The notes: generated from the letters alone by a model not told the origin. A stretch of 64,000 nucleotides of DNA from Gigantopelta aegis (GCF_016097555.1 NC_054704.1:48645327-48709326), one strand, 5' to 3'; counted from the stretch's first letter, positions 12,270 to 23,293 are shown. Program-made: numbers and translations.

Positions 12270-12649
12270 AAGGGACATTCCTGAGTTCGCTGCAATTTTT
12301 AAGATGTTATCGACTAACAGACTTTTTAACGACTGTAATTACATATCAAATACATTTTTCTGCATACAATATCAGTGGGTGTATATTAAACGTGTTTTTG
12401 ATCGTTCTAATATTTGTACTAGGTTAAATTTCATTTTATTTCCTCTTTTTTTTTCGTACTTACAAAATTATTTGAAGACAAACTCCAGTTTGGGCTTCTT
12501 ACAAATATTAAGACGACCAGAAACACATTGAATATACAGATACTGATATTCTAAACAAGAAAATATATTTAATATGTAAGTTTAATCGAAGAAGTATTTA
12601 ATCAGTCGGAAACATCTTACAATGCAGCAAACTCAGGAATGTCCCTTTA
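12270..12649. mobile_element. Foldback MITE family P, full copy in gene 1 intron
   Basis: About 380 bp from AAAGGGACATTCCTGAG to CAGGAATGTCCCTTT. The flanks read TTTTA on the left and TATAAT on the right, which fits a TA target better than TTAA. Confidence 0.8.
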
Positions 12650-13209
12650 TAATACTGCGTTCATTCGTAAATTGAATTATATACTTGCCCAATAACCAAA
12701 CCGATGCATTTTCTTTTCGTAATGGAGTGTCGTTAAACATTCTTAATATATTATAAATGTTTTATTGGTTTGAAACGATAAACTGTTGTAATGTTTTCCT
12801 CCTTGATATATTTAACATGTATGAAAAGTAGTATAGTGTGTTTAGTTGGTTTGGATAGTTCTTTGACGTCTAACGTGTTTGTCACTGCTGGGGCATGTTT
12901 TAAACATATGCCCGTTCATGCATTGCTTATTAATGTGGGTACAGTTCACTGAAACAATACTTCTACCTAGTATCACGCCATGTCTAATCATATGAATATT
13001 AGACACAGAAATGTTTCCATTTCAAGGCAATCTACATTAACTGTAGAAGTGAAATGTTCGGCAAAGCCAATAATTTTAAATAGCAGCGCTTTGAATGTGT
13101 CCCTGGTCAGATTTATACACAGCCGCGACCTCCGGCCTTCCCGTACTAGGCCTATCTGTGATTTATGATGTATACTAAATTACTATTTTGATTTTTCTTT
13201 TCTTTTCAG

Positions 13210-13224
13210 TTGAATGCCCTAAGG
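13210..13224 (+). pseudogene. Gene 1 CTLD exon 1 stub
   Basis: Acceptor TTTTCAG ends at 13209. The next bases complete a phase-1 codon and read V-E-C-P-K, matching A-D-C-P-K-G at the start of the gene 2 CTLD exon (46610). After AAGG (13221-13224) an inverted-repeat-bounded insert begins and lectin similarity does not return. In the lectin frame a stop follows within the insert. Confidence 0.65.
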
Positions 13225-13458
13225 GTGCAGCAGTTACAGGGGTCGTCTCATATCAAGCGAAGTTACAACATGGAAGAGTTGGCTAATGCCGTTTTGGATG
13301 AATTTGGATTTCATTACGTCATTAAACCAAAACAATTACACATTATTGATTCCATTTTGAATTTGAAGGATACATTTGGGGTGTTATCGACAGGATACGG
13401 CAAAAGTATGTGCTACGTACTGCCTCCTCTTATGAGACGACCCCTGTAACTGCTGCAC
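13225..13458 (+). mobile_element. 234-bp insert with perfect 28-bp inverted ends carrying a RecQ-like helicase fragment
   Basis: Bases 13225-13252 are the exact reverse complement of 13431-13458. AAGG precedes the left arm (13221-13224) and follows the right arm (13459-13462), which could be a 4-bp target duplication. The open frame 13210-13449 reads MEELANAVLDEFGF (from about 13270), then IKPKQL, then VLSTGYGKSMCYVLPPL. That is the N-terminal part of a RecQ-family DEAD helicase with Walker A (TGYGKS); all later motifs are absent. The right arm also resembles the start of a dispersed repeat (copy at about 21118), so the arms may belong to a larger family. It looks like a small element with a captured helicase piece. 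Confidence 0.6.
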
Positions 13459-13825
13459 AAGGCGGAATCGCCCAGTGCGCGATCACGTGGTCTACGTCTC
13501 GAAATAGATCGCCGAGTTTTGCAATTGTTGCGACGGAGTGTCACGAAGCGTAGCTGAATGTGGGTGCTGTCGGGTTTCTTTCTGTAGTATGTGTATTAGT
13601 GATTAATATGTGGATTTTTTTTTATCACTTAACTCGAAAATGATTGATGTAAAGGTATTTGACGTCAAACATAGGATTGTTGTGGTATTAGAGCGGGACT
13701 CGTTGCCTACCGTCTGGTAGTCAGGAATTGCCAAAAAAAGACATAGGTTGGTCTCCGACTGTAATGAGAGCGTGTTTATGTCCAAATGTCCGTCTAGCTC
13801 TCTTACAGTCAGAGTACTCGGGCTA

Positions 13826-13872
13826 TACTAGTACTAATTATGGATCGGAAGTCTGGGGTTTTCACTCAGCAC
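13826..13872 (+). mobile_element. LINE reverse-transcriptase fragment (YGSEVWGF)
   Basis: TSTNYGSEVWGFHSA is the conserved segment after the RT domain of one non-LTR family. It is cut by the hAT-like insertion at 13873. The likely continuation is at 15720 onward. The same occurs at 29191-29236. Confidence 0.5.
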
Positions 13873-14918
13873 TAGGGGTGCAACGATACGATCAAAACCG
13901 TATTGCGATATATTGCGATACGACAAACCGTATTGCAGTATGTATTGCGATATATATCTGATATTTATGGATTTGTTTAATGAAGGCAGAAGCGAAACAA
14001 ATCCAATTGTGTAAATTTAACATAATGAAATAAATAAATGAAAGGAATAAAATGTATGAATTTTAATTACCATATATATATATAACGTACGAGTATTCAG
14101 TACTGTGTCCAGAAAGTTAATAACAGATAACACCATTGGGACATTTGACAGCTTGAGATAACTCCAGGGAACATTTTTGTACTCTACTAGGACCTACCTT
14201 TAATTACCGGTCGATTTCCCCTACGTTTTGTCCAGACAAAAATCGTGAAAAAAAACCCCAAACCAACATTACAGTGACAAATATTCCACATACTAGACGG
14301 TCACCTATATCGAGGGACGACCGATAGCCCAGTGGTAAAGCGTTCGCTTGATGCGCGGTCGGTCTAGGATCGATCCCCGTCGGTGGACCCATTGGTCTAT
14401 TTCTCGTTCCAGCCAGTGCTCCACAACTGGTGTAACAAAGGCCGTGGTATGTACTACCCTGTCTGTGGGATGGTGCATATAAAAGATCCCTTGCTGCCTG
14501 ACGTAAAAGAGTAGCTTATGTGGCGACAGCGGGTTTCCTCTAAAAAACAATGTCAGAATGACATATGTTTGATGTCCAATAGCCGATGATAAGATAAAAA
14601 AAAAATCAATGTGTTCTAGTGGCGTCGTTAAATAAAACAAACTTTACTTTACTATATCGACTTCGATATGATCTCCTAGGCTAAAAAGCATGTACTTTTT
14701 CGCCTGCTCCCAGTTCGTGCCATCGCTAAGTTAAAGTCACCGCGTAAACAGACGAGTGGTATGCATGGTTATTTGCACACTTTCTGTTTGTTTGTCAAAT
14801 AAGATACAAGAAAACAATAACGTGTAAAAATCGCGATACACAAAACTGTACCGCGGTTCGTATCGAGCTGATGGATCATCGCGATATACCGGTATACCGG
14901 TTTATCGTTGCAGCACTA
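13873..14918. mobile_element. hAT-like non-autonomous element with nested SINE, copy A
   Basis: Ends TAGGGGTGCAACGATA and TATCGTTGCAGCACTA are inverted repeats. They are flanked by a perfect 8-bp target duplication CTCAGCAC (13865-13872 and 14919-14926), the hAT signature. The interior holds repeated GCGATAT/CGATACG motifs at both ends and a + strand SINE-A at 14315-14645. No transposase frame. It is inserted in an older LINE right after the YGSEVWGF codons. Confidence 0.8.
14315..14645 (+). mobile_element. SINE-A, full length, inside the hAT-like element (A)
   Basis: Head GATAGCCCAGTGGTAAAGCG (A box) and GGTCTAGGATCGATCCCC (B box), a body with ATAAAAGATCCCTTGCTGC, and 3' end GTCGTTAAATAAAACAAACT. 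Copy B is at 29672-30003. Confidence 0.88.
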
Positions 14919-15009
14919 CTCAGCACACCCCTGCGTGTGCTGTAACCTCACCGTGGTGCAGGGGTGTAACATTCTCTTTGAGAATGGACAATACAGCACA
15001 ACATTGAAG

Positions 15010-15215
15010 TTTTGAGTAAAAGTCAGTATCTATCTGTGATATTTGTGTTTTTGCACAGTTCTTTACACTGTGTTTTTGTTTAAATCTTGAATTTTTATAT
15101 TGAAGTTGATCATCACTTTATTTGTTTGCATTACCATAGTTTGACACCCAGTAGCCGATGTTTTGTTCGTGCTGGGGTGTCGTTAAACATTCATTCATTC
15201 ATTCATTCATTGTAA
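15010..15215 (+). mobile_element. RNase H LINE (Nimb/I-like) 3' end with ATTC tail, A
   Basis: Shared 3' region (TTTGACACCCAGTAGCCGAT ... GGGGTGTCGTTAAACATTC) and an (ATTC)5 tail. The counterpart is 30373-30573. Confidence 0.75.
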
Positions 15216-15216
15216 C

Positions 15217-15725
15217 GAGATTGATTGAATGTTTGTTTAACGACACCCCAGCACAAAAATACATATCGGCTATTGGGTGTCACAAATGGTAAGTATATGA
15301 ACATATTTGTATAGACTCATGTAAAACCACAGTGTAAGGAGCTGTGTGTGGGGGGGGGGGGGGGGGGGGGGGGGATTATAATACAATATATAAAATCAAG
15401 TTAAGTATATCTTAAAATTTTGTATAGAAGTCAAAGTGTTTTAAAAACTTTACAATTAACATTGGATGGAATTTAAACGATTCCAAAACATTTCTGTTGC
15501 CAAATATATCATTTCTTGTTGGCCATACATATTTGACGCATTCATTTACTTTAAAGAAGGACCCTCCTCCTCAGTGTGAACACTGTCAGGGTACACTGAC
15601 TGTGCGGCACATTTTGTTGGAGTGTGATCATCTCACGCCGACAAGAAATGATATATTTGGCAACAGAAATGTTCTATACAAAATTTTAAGATATACTTAA
15701 CTTGATTTTATATATTGTATTGATG
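15217..15725. mobile_element. Inverted pair of LINE 3' ends (foldback), only in duplication A
   Basis: 15225-15524 is the minus-strand 3' end of the RNase H LINE and 15650-15725 repeats its beginning on the + strand. The middle (15497-15700) encodes HTYLTHSFTLKKDPPPQCEH then CQGTLTVRHILLECDHL, the family's C-terminal cysteine motif. A G-run of 26 (15349-15374) sits in the minus part. Copy B goes straight from 30579 to the flank. Confidence 0.7.
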
Positions 15726-16692
15726 TCCATTTGATTTCTGCATATTATACAATTTGCATATTATACAACTTTGTAAATGTTTATTGGGTGTACATAACAG
15801 AACTTGTAATTACTTTGTTTATAGAGAATTGGGACGATTTCCACTAGCTATTATAAGAAAGCTGAGAATTTTTAAATATTGAATAAACCAGTAATTGCAT
15901 TTTAAAGGCTGTGTACGAGGAAATGTATGAGTATGGACATATTTGGCTAACGAATATTAAGCAGATATTAGATACGCTTGGGCTCAGTTATATGTGGAAA
16001 TCGACCCATACCCATATCTGTTTTTATTACATAATTAAAGAAAGAATATTTGATGTATTTAAACAAAAGTCCTACAGTTTAATAACAGGGTCGCCAAAAG
16101 GATCACTAAATAAACACTTAATAAAGGAATATCAATTACAAACATATCTGACGAAGCCAATTGATTCACGTAACATAAAAGAAATAACCAAATTGAGAAT
16201 TTGTGCACACAGGCTAAATATTGAAGCTGGTAGGTACAAATATATCGAGAGAACACAAAGAGTATGTACACTATGTAATATTAACGAGATTGAGGATGAG
16301 TTTCATTTTATTCTTCAGTATCTACGGTACGAAACTTTAAGAAATAGATTTATTAAGAAATACTACTCCAAGAACCCCAGTGCTTTTAAACTAATACAGC
16401 TATTGTCAACTACAAACAATAAGGAGATAAATAACCTTGGCAAATACTTACTACAGGCGAACAAAATGAGGGATATGCTATTACTACAAACAACTTAATA
16501 TTTCTATATTTGTGTGACCCATATAGCTGATTGTTTATATATAGATATAGATGGATTGTTTTATTGGTATATGTGTTTGCATTTATATAAGTTATTCTCC
16601 ATTGTTCGGCACTATTGTACATAATATTGTATTTCATTGTTATAATGCTGATAACTTGCAAAACTTAACGCAATAAAGAACTTGAACTTGAG
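15720..16692 (+). mobile_element. LINE C-terminal region and 3' end, duplication A
   Basis: Open frame 15911-16498 (195 codons) reads LRICAHRLNIEAGRYKYIER, then CTLCNINEIEDEFHFILQ, then RNRFIKKYYSKNPSAFKLIQ. This is the C-terminal zinc-finger-like region (C-x2-C...H) seen after the RT of some animal non-LTR elements. Just upstream, another frame gives RELGRFPLAIIRKLRIFKYW, from the same protein. The 3' end is AATAAAGAACTTGAACTTGA. 5' truncated, without RT or endonuclease. Confidence 0.7.
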
Positions 16693-16725
16693 CATAAAGT
16701 GCTTCTACGGACATTTGATGGAGCG

Positions 16726-16795
16726 AATTTTCCTATTTGCTCAATTAGTAGAGGTCTGGACCCTCATGTTGAAAGTCCGTGGTTCGAATTCCAAA
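16726..16795 (+). other. Degenerate tRNA-like sequence (also 31588-31658)
   Basis: CTCAATTAGTAGAGGTCTGG and GTGGTTCGAATTCC resemble tRNA A and B boxes at about tRNA spacing, but no acceptor stem pairs well. Probably a SINE head or tRNA pseudogene. Confidence 0.35.
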
Positions 16796-17059
16796 GAAAA
16801 TGGAGTTCGTAAGGTTATTATCATAATTATTTTATGTTTAATACATTTGGACTTCTCCAGCTCCTATTTTCGAAATCCTACCTGTTACCAAGCAAATTTG
16901 CCTCTTTTCATTGACTATTATTCCATGTTCGGGACAGTATCTTGAATGATTATTGCAAACCCCCACCCCCCACCCCACCCATGTTTATGATGTAAAATAA
17001 GTGAAATTATAGCAGATCCACAATATTAATTTCATCTTAATTTAGTGTTTGTGCTTATA

Positions 17060-17282
17060 TCTAATTAAGGTTCAAGCACGTTGTCCTGGGCACAACCTAA
17101 GCTGTCTGGGCCGTCTGTCCGGGATATTGGGTTAGTGGTTAGTGAGAGAGAAGAGGGTGTAGTGGTCTTACACCCACTCAGTCGTTAAAACTCGCTCTGA
17201 GTGGGAGCCGGTACCGGGCTGCGAATTCAGTACCTACCAGCCATTTTCCCGATGCCATAACCACACCACCGAGGCCTGTGAT
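17060..17282 (-). mobile_element. SINE-C, minus strand (A)
   Basis: Body ATCTAATTAAGGTTCAAGCA, GCCGTCTGTCCGGGATATTG and GGGAGCCGGTACCGGGCTGC with head complement CACCGAGGCC. Copy B is at about 31917-32145. Confidence 0.75.
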
Positions 17283-17383
17283 GGATGGATGGGAACTTTT
17301 TTTACGTGCCCATATCCAATGAAGGTTCAGGCACGCCCACCTCGGACTTAGCCTCTGACATCGGCAGATACTTTACCGGCCTC

Positions 17384-17530
17384 GGTGGCGTCGTGGTTAG
17401 GCCATCGGTCTGCAGGCTGGTAGGTACTGGGTTCGGATCCCAGTCGAGGCATGGGATTTTTAATCCAGATACCGACTCCAAACCCTGAGTGTGTGCTCCG
17501 CAAGGCTCAGTGGATAGGTGTAAACAGTTT
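17384..17530 (+). mobile_element. SINE-B head joined to LINE RNase H (A)
   Basis: GGCCTCGGTGGCGTCGTGG to GGCTCAGTGGATAGGTGTAA, then directly LINE sequence. Same at 32242-32395. The junction is shared by both duplication copies. Confidence 0.8.
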
Positions 17531-18068
17531 TTAATGGAAATTCAAGACAGGGACCGTGATTACATTCTTGTGTATACAGATGGATCATGGGATGGGAATT
17601 CTGTGGCTTGTGATACAGTTTTTCCATCAGACACAATACTTTCCATGAGACTGCCGGACTCAGCATCGATCTTTAGTGCTGAAGTTTGGGCAGTCATTAC
17701 AGCTTTGGAAAAAATAAAGGATTCTAGTGCATCCAAATTTATTATTTTTACAGACTCAATTTCGTGTCTACAAGCTTTACGCAATATGAAGCTGGATCAT
17801 CCCTTAATTGGGATGGTGATACGAAAGTGTGTCTTTTTATCTATTGCCAATAAAGATGTTGTATTTTGTTGGGTTCCCAGCCATGTTGGTATCAGGGGTA
17901 CTGAAAAGGCAGATTCTGCTGCCAAGTCTGCTTTGGATTTGCCTCATGCCAGGGTTGGTGTACCGTATACTGATTTTAAATATAGTATTAACAAATTTAT
18001 CTTTTGGACTGTTATCAACACTGTCACTGCTTGGTTCTCAGCAAATGTAAGGTGTATGCGTTTCACAG
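17530..18068 (+). mobile_element. LINE RNase H domain, duplication A
   Basis: The frame 17489-18136 carries an RNase H domain: YILVYTDGSWDG (catalytic D), SIFSAEVWAVITALEKI (E), FIIFTDSISCLQAL (D), then VVFCWVPSHVGIRGTEKADS AAK (H and D). All four to five key acidic and His positions are visible, so this domain alone is intact. The 5' side joins a SINE head at about 17530 and the 3' side ends at a C-run (18071-18096). I/Nimb-group non-LTR elements have RNase H here. Confidence 0.75.
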
Positions 18069-18217
18069 TCATCAATACCCCCCCCCCCCCCCCCCCCTCC
18101 CACCGTCTCGTAGGCTTATGGCTAACATCATTCTAACCTCAATATTATTTGTAATCCATGCGTAGTGACTCGTTTGCAGCCGTATATAGCTGTTTCGCAG
18201 TAATACGAATATGAATG

Positions 18218-18832
18218 AATGAATGAATGAATGTTTAACGACACCCCAGCACGAAAAATACATCGGCTATTGGGTGTCAAACTATGGTAAAATGCAACAA
18301 CAATGTGATGATCATCATCAATATAAAAATTCAACAGTTAAATAAAAACACAGTGTAAAGGACTGTATAAAAATACAAATATCACAGATATATATAATTA
18401 AAAAAGTATCACGTAAAAATTGTAGAATAAGTTCTGGATGGAATCGAAAGGATTACATCACAGTTCGTAGTCCAAATATATCTTTTCGAATTGCTTTCAG
18501 ATGGGTACACTCTACCGAAATGTGTCGCACAGTCAAAAGACACCGACAGTGCTCACACTGAGGTGGAGGATGTTTCTTTAAGATAAATGAATGGGTTAAA
18601 TATGGAATATGAATTAATTCGTGCAAAAACCAGCCTGCTCCTTCAAAATGGGAGCCACAGAATTCCCTTCCCCTGATCCATCTGTATACACAGGAATGTA
18701 ATCACGGTACCCGTCTTGAATTTCTATGAAAAACTGTTTGTACACAATAGCATCTGTACGATCTTTCTTCAGATGCGTAAGATGAAACACAATGTTAGGG
18801 GTTGTAATCCTCTCCCCCCCCCCCCCCCCCAA
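18218..18832 (-). mobile_element. RNase H LINE 3' end, minus strand, internally deleted, A
   Basis: On the minus strand: HLTHLKKDRTDAIVYKQFFI then IPVYTDGSGEGNSV, a jump past most of RNase H, then LTHSFILKKHPPPQCEHC and the 3' region with GAATGAATG tail at 18218. It faces the + copy at 17530. Confidence 0.65.
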
Positions 18833-19399
18833 TACTGGAGCAGAACCTTAAATTCGTGCAAAACTGATAAAAATATTATGGCAAAATGTGTTAACCTGAG
18901 ACCGCTTTACGATGCATTTCCATCAAAATTAGTTGTAATCCATGTAAAAATGTGCAGTGATTCGTTTGAAACCCTATATAGCTGTTTGATAGTAATGCTA
19001 ATATCAATAAATGGTTTATTCAGATTCGGGCAAAAGCCTGCCTGCCCCCCCTACAAAAATGGGAGCCCGTACGTCTATGATGTTAGCACATTTTGCCCGA
19101 ATTCCTGGATTTTTTTTACACCTGAATTTGAGGTTTTGCTCCAGCACCGGGGGGGGGGGGGGGGGGGGGGGGGGTTGCCCCCGTTTCTCGTACGTTTTTC
19201 CTGTTGTGTGAAGCCACCTTACTCCGCCAAGCTTGTGTTTAAACAAGGCTGAAACACAACATCCATTGTTATCAGTAATATACACGTTACTTAACGATCT
19301 ACTGATCTGTTATTTTCCTCCATACCCGTGAGGTATGATCTAATCAGAAAAAAACCGAACATTATTTTCTAAATCCAGTTTTATGGGAGATATACAAAA

Positions 19400-19530
19400 A
19401 AAACCACCCCTGACCTGAGGCAAATCCAAAGCAGACTCGGCGCTGAATCTGCCTTTCCATTACCACTGATACCAACAACATATGTCTTTATTGCCATTGG
19501 ATAAAACGACGCACTTTCGTATGACCATCC
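19400..19530 (-). mobile_element. LINE RNase H remnant, minus strand (A)
   Basis: The minus strand gives HPLIGMVIRKC...WKGRFSAESALDLPQ-like fragments of the RNase H end. Duplicated at 34262-34395. Confidence 0.5.
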
Positions 19531-19576
19531 CAATTAAAGGATGTTCCAGCTTCTTATTACTCGTTTGTAAAGCTTT

Positions 19577-19991
19577 AAAGGGACCAAAAAAAGTCTCTCT
19601 GTTAGTCGATAACATCTTAAACATTGCAGCAAACTCAGGAATGTCCCTTTATGCATTGTACGATGTTTCCGACTAATAAAATACTTCTACAATTAAACTT
19701 GTATATTAAATATATATTTTGTTTTTTAGAATATCAGTGTCTGTATATTCAATGTGTTTCTGGTCGTCTTAATATTTGTAAGAAACCCAAACTGAAAATA
19801 TGTTTTAGGAAACAAAATGAACATTAACCTAGTACAAATATTAGAACGATCAGAAATACGTTTAATATACAGCCACAGCCACTTATATTCTAAACAAGAA
19901 AATATATTTAATATGTAAGTTTATTCGTAGAAACATTTTATTAGTCGATAACATCTTTAACAATTGCAGCAAACTCAGGAATGTCTCTTTA
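19577..19991. mobile_element. Foldback MITE family P, two fused partial copies (duplication A)
   Basis: A shortened copy (19577-19652, both ends present) runs directly into a second copy that lacks its first bases. The same arrangement is at about 34437-34850 in duplication B. Confidence 0.7.
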
Positions 19992-20390
19992 AGCCATGAA
20001 ACTGAACCTGTGAAAATAATAAACTTGGATACAATAGAATTCTCCGTCGATGTTTAGAGTGTTAGCACATCACCGATAGTTTTAAGTTTGATTTCCTTCT
20101 TGCTGGAATTCATTGTGTTCAAAAAGGTAATTTGCACATGACTGAAAACCCATCTTTAAGAAGGACATATTGCTGTAGTTGTTTGGATAATGGCTTTAAT
20201 CAACTTATTATACATGTATGTGTCAACCTCGGCATGTGTAATTACCTCAAGTCGAACGAGCACATTTTACATATTTCTAGTGACATGCTCAGGGTTGAAA
20301 ATTAGCAGCCACCCGTTCGCCCTTTATAGGTTAAGGGCGACAAAGAATTTTAGAAAGGCAGTCCGTTGGGCATCTATCGAGTTTAGAAAG

Positions 20391-20755
20391 AAAGAAGTGT
20401 TTTATTTAACGACGCACTCAACACATTTTATTTACGGTTATATGCGTCAGACATATGGTTAAGGACCACACAGATTTTGAGAGGAAACCCGCTGTCGCCA
20501 CTACATGGGCTACTCTTCCGATTAGCAGCAAGGGATCTTTTATTTGCGCTTCCCACAGGCAGGATAGCACAAACCATGGCCTTTGTTGAACCAGTTATGG
20601 ATCACTGGTCGGTGCAAGTGGTTTACACCTACCCATTGAGCCTTGCGGAGCACTCACTCAGGGTTTGGAGTCGGTATCTGGATTAAAAATCCCATGCCTC
20701 GACTGGGATCCGAACCCAGTACCTACCAGCCTGTAGACCGATGGCCTGCCACGAC
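20391..20755 (-). mobile_element. SINE-B, full length, minus strand
   Basis: Read on the minus strand: tRNA-like head GTGGTTAGGCC-type A box and GGGTTCGGATCCC B box, a body with CCGACTCCAAACCCTGAG and CTCCGCAAGGCTCA, then a 3' half (CCTTGCTGCTAATCGGAAGA ... GCGTCGTTAAATAAAACA) shared with SINE-A. Confidence 0.85.
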
Positions 20756-20791
20756 GCCGGTTCGTCAGTGTGATGCCACGCGTCCAGGATT

Positions 20792-21082
20792 GATGGGGCG
20801 GAATGTAGCCAGGTGGTAGAGCACTCACCTGATGCGCGGTTGGTGTAGGATTGATCTCCGTCAGTGGACCCATTGTGCTATTTCTAAGTGCAGCCAGTGC
20901 ACCACAACTGGTATATCAAAGGTCGTGGTATGTGCTATCCTGTCTGTGGAATGGCGCATTTGCTATTAATAGAAATAAATGTAGTGGGTTTCCTCTCTAA
21001 GACTATGACAAAAGTACCAAGTGTTTGACATCCATTAGCCGATGATTAATAAATCAGTGTGCTCTAGTGGTTTAGATAAACA
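20792..21082 (+). mobile_element. SINE-A, + strand
   Basis: GGGGCGGAATGTAGCCAGGT head to GTGCTCTAGTGG end; the variant with the TTTGACATCC-ATTAGCCGATG tail. Confidence 0.8.
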
Positions 21083-22229
21083 AAACGGTGATTGTCGGGC
21101 ACCTGTCTTATTATTGTATGAGGCGGTCCCTGGAAGACGGAATCACAGAGTGGGCGATCATGTGACGCTACGTCAAAATACAGGTCCGCGACCTTAGAAA
21201 TCTGCTGTCCGAAGTTTTTCGAAGCTAAGCTGAATGTGGGTGCTGTCGGATTTCTTTCTGCACTATGTGCATTAGTGATTAATATGTGGATTTCTTTTTT
21301 TAAATCATGTAACTCGAAAATTATCGATGTAAATGCATTTGACGTCAAACATAGCATTATTGTGGTATTAGAGCGGGAATCTTTGACTACTCTTTGGGCA
21401 GCGATTGCTAAAACAATTACATAGTTTGGTCTCTGACTAATGAGGGCGCATAACCTTCTAAATGTCCGTCTAGCTCTCTTACAGTCAGTGTACCCGGGAT
21501 ACCATTCCAAATGCAGTTTGATGTATCATGTACGTTTCTAAATCTGCGAGATATTCCTAACACAATTTGACGATTACTGACCTTGTCTTTGTCGTATGTG
21601 CGGAATTAATCTCAGTATGAATAAATACGTCATCTTTTTGTTGAACGACAACAAAGCGTTTTCTTACAAGTTTGTAAATGTTTACATTAGAATTAGTAGT
21701 TGGCTTTGCATTACGTTACCTACTTATTAATTGGACATAATTTTGTCTCATCTTTATTTTGTTTGGTTAAATCTCCTAGGTCAAAATAACTTTTGATCGG
21801 ACTGGTGGGACAGTCTCAGGGCAATATCACTATTTATTATATACATAGCAATGAAATATATACATCTGCAGAAACCATAAAAAGTAATATCCGGTGAAAA
21901 GTCATATTTTCACTGTATTTTAGCTAAAGTGAATAATATAGAAATCGTATTTACTTTTTTCTCGTTTCTTCGTATTTAAGTTTGATGATTACAAATGCAT
22001 CTGATCGTATTTGAAAAATAAACAAATGCAATTTAAACAACTGTACTTATAAAAAAAATTGGATATGAAGTGCAATTACGATAAAATATCTAAAACGAAT
22101 TGAATACAAAGCTAAATAATGATGACACAATGCTTTTTCATTGAGTGTAAGTTAAAATATAACGACTTTCGATTCGATTTGTTTTTGTGGAGGTTATTGG
22201 AGGATCGCTTTGTAAGGTATGTTTGCTCG

Positions 22230-22605
22230 TAGGGCCTCCACGAGTCCAAAATATTGGGACTCGAGTACTCGAGGGTCAAACTCGACCCGGACCCGAGTAA
22301 CCGGACACTTCCGAAGAAGATAATGAGACTGGGGAATAAAATAAAATAGTATTAGGCATCTCAATTCCAGCGGTGAAGATGGATGCCAAATCATGCCATT
22401 GTATTGCATTCCACATATTCAACTTTTGTTTTCCCTTTGTCTTATAGCCCTATAATGTAACCGGTGGTAAGCATATGGCAAAATGACATAAAAATATAAT
22501 TAAATGAAAGCGTTCTTCCTTACACAGGTACTCGAGTCCTGTGAACGGACTCGAGTTTGCCAGACTCGGCCCGTGCCCGAGTACTCGAGTACCCGTGGAG
22601 ACCTA
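22230..22605. mobile_element. hAT-like MITE, 376 bp
   Basis: Ends TAGGGCCTCCACGAG and CCCGTGGAGACCTA are inverted repeats, followed inward by palindromic ACTCGAGTACTCGAG blocks on both sides. Flanks TTTGCTCG (22222-22229) and TTTACTCG (22606-22613) are an 8-bp target duplication with one change. No coding capacity. Confidence 0.8.
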
Positions 22606-22832
22606 TTTACTCGGCAGTATTATCAAATAAATGTTACTTTAATAATTAAATAAAGATAATTTGTATTCAAATTTCTTTTCAAATGTCTGTGGTCATGTAG
22701 ATTTTCTGGAAAAATTCCATGGGAAGAAATATATCATAGCTTTACGTGTTTTTGATAGGATAAGCAAAAGATATTAACAAAAAAGCGAAAGATATTGTCA
22801 AAAATTAGGAAAGATGTATACAATAAATAGAC

Positions 22833-22950
22833 CATTTCATGGTGTTTTTTTCGAATACGATTTTTATGTCAACGAGTGATGTATTAAAACCATATTTCAC
22901 GAATTGCGACATAAAAATCGTATTCGAAAAACCCCAACTATGAAATAGCC
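22833..22950. repeat. Foldback element
   Basis: TTCGAATACGATTTTTATGTC (22851 on) pairs with GACATAAAAATCGTATTCGA, and the outer CATTTCATGG/CTATGAAATAG also pair. A decayed second copy is at 23030-23190, just before the gene 1 terminal exon. Confidence 0.65.
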
Positions 22951-23293
22951 TCTATTTACGGAAGGTCATATGACTGGTTTTTGACGAATAACAATACAGA
23001 TATATATGCATTATGTAATAAATAATAACTATACCATTTCATTGTGTTTAATAGAATACCATGTTCATGTCAACTCATGGTATGTGTAAGTCATATTTTC
23101 ACTTATTGGTTCGCAATTCGTAAAAAAATATGGTTTTCACTCATCAGTCGTAAAAATAAAAATCGTATTCGTACAAAAACCCACAACAACATGTACTTGC
23201 GCTTGAAATGATAATATATCGGTAATAGCGCGTATCCCTAGAAATGACCAGATACTAATTACACATAATGACTGTTTTACTTTATAAACGCAG

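Larger units (their letters stand above)
13826..20345 (+). repeat. Segmental duplication, copy A (6.5 kb)
   Basis: From CTAGTACTAATTATGGATCG at about 13826 to the hAT-like end near 20345, the order and sequence of every element match 29191-35190. By eye identity is high (a few changes per hundred bases), apart from one extra 0.5-kb foldback in this copy (15217-15725). It lies in the long intron of lectin gene 1. Confidence 0.9.

Noticed and set aside
13210-13449. Functional RecQ helicase gene
   Set aside because: Only motif I and its upstream part are present, in a 234-bp insert; no other helicase motifs follow.
16726-16795. tRNA gene
   Set aside because: Box-like motifs are present but the arms do not pair well, and the same sequence is duplicated at 31588 as part of a repeat.
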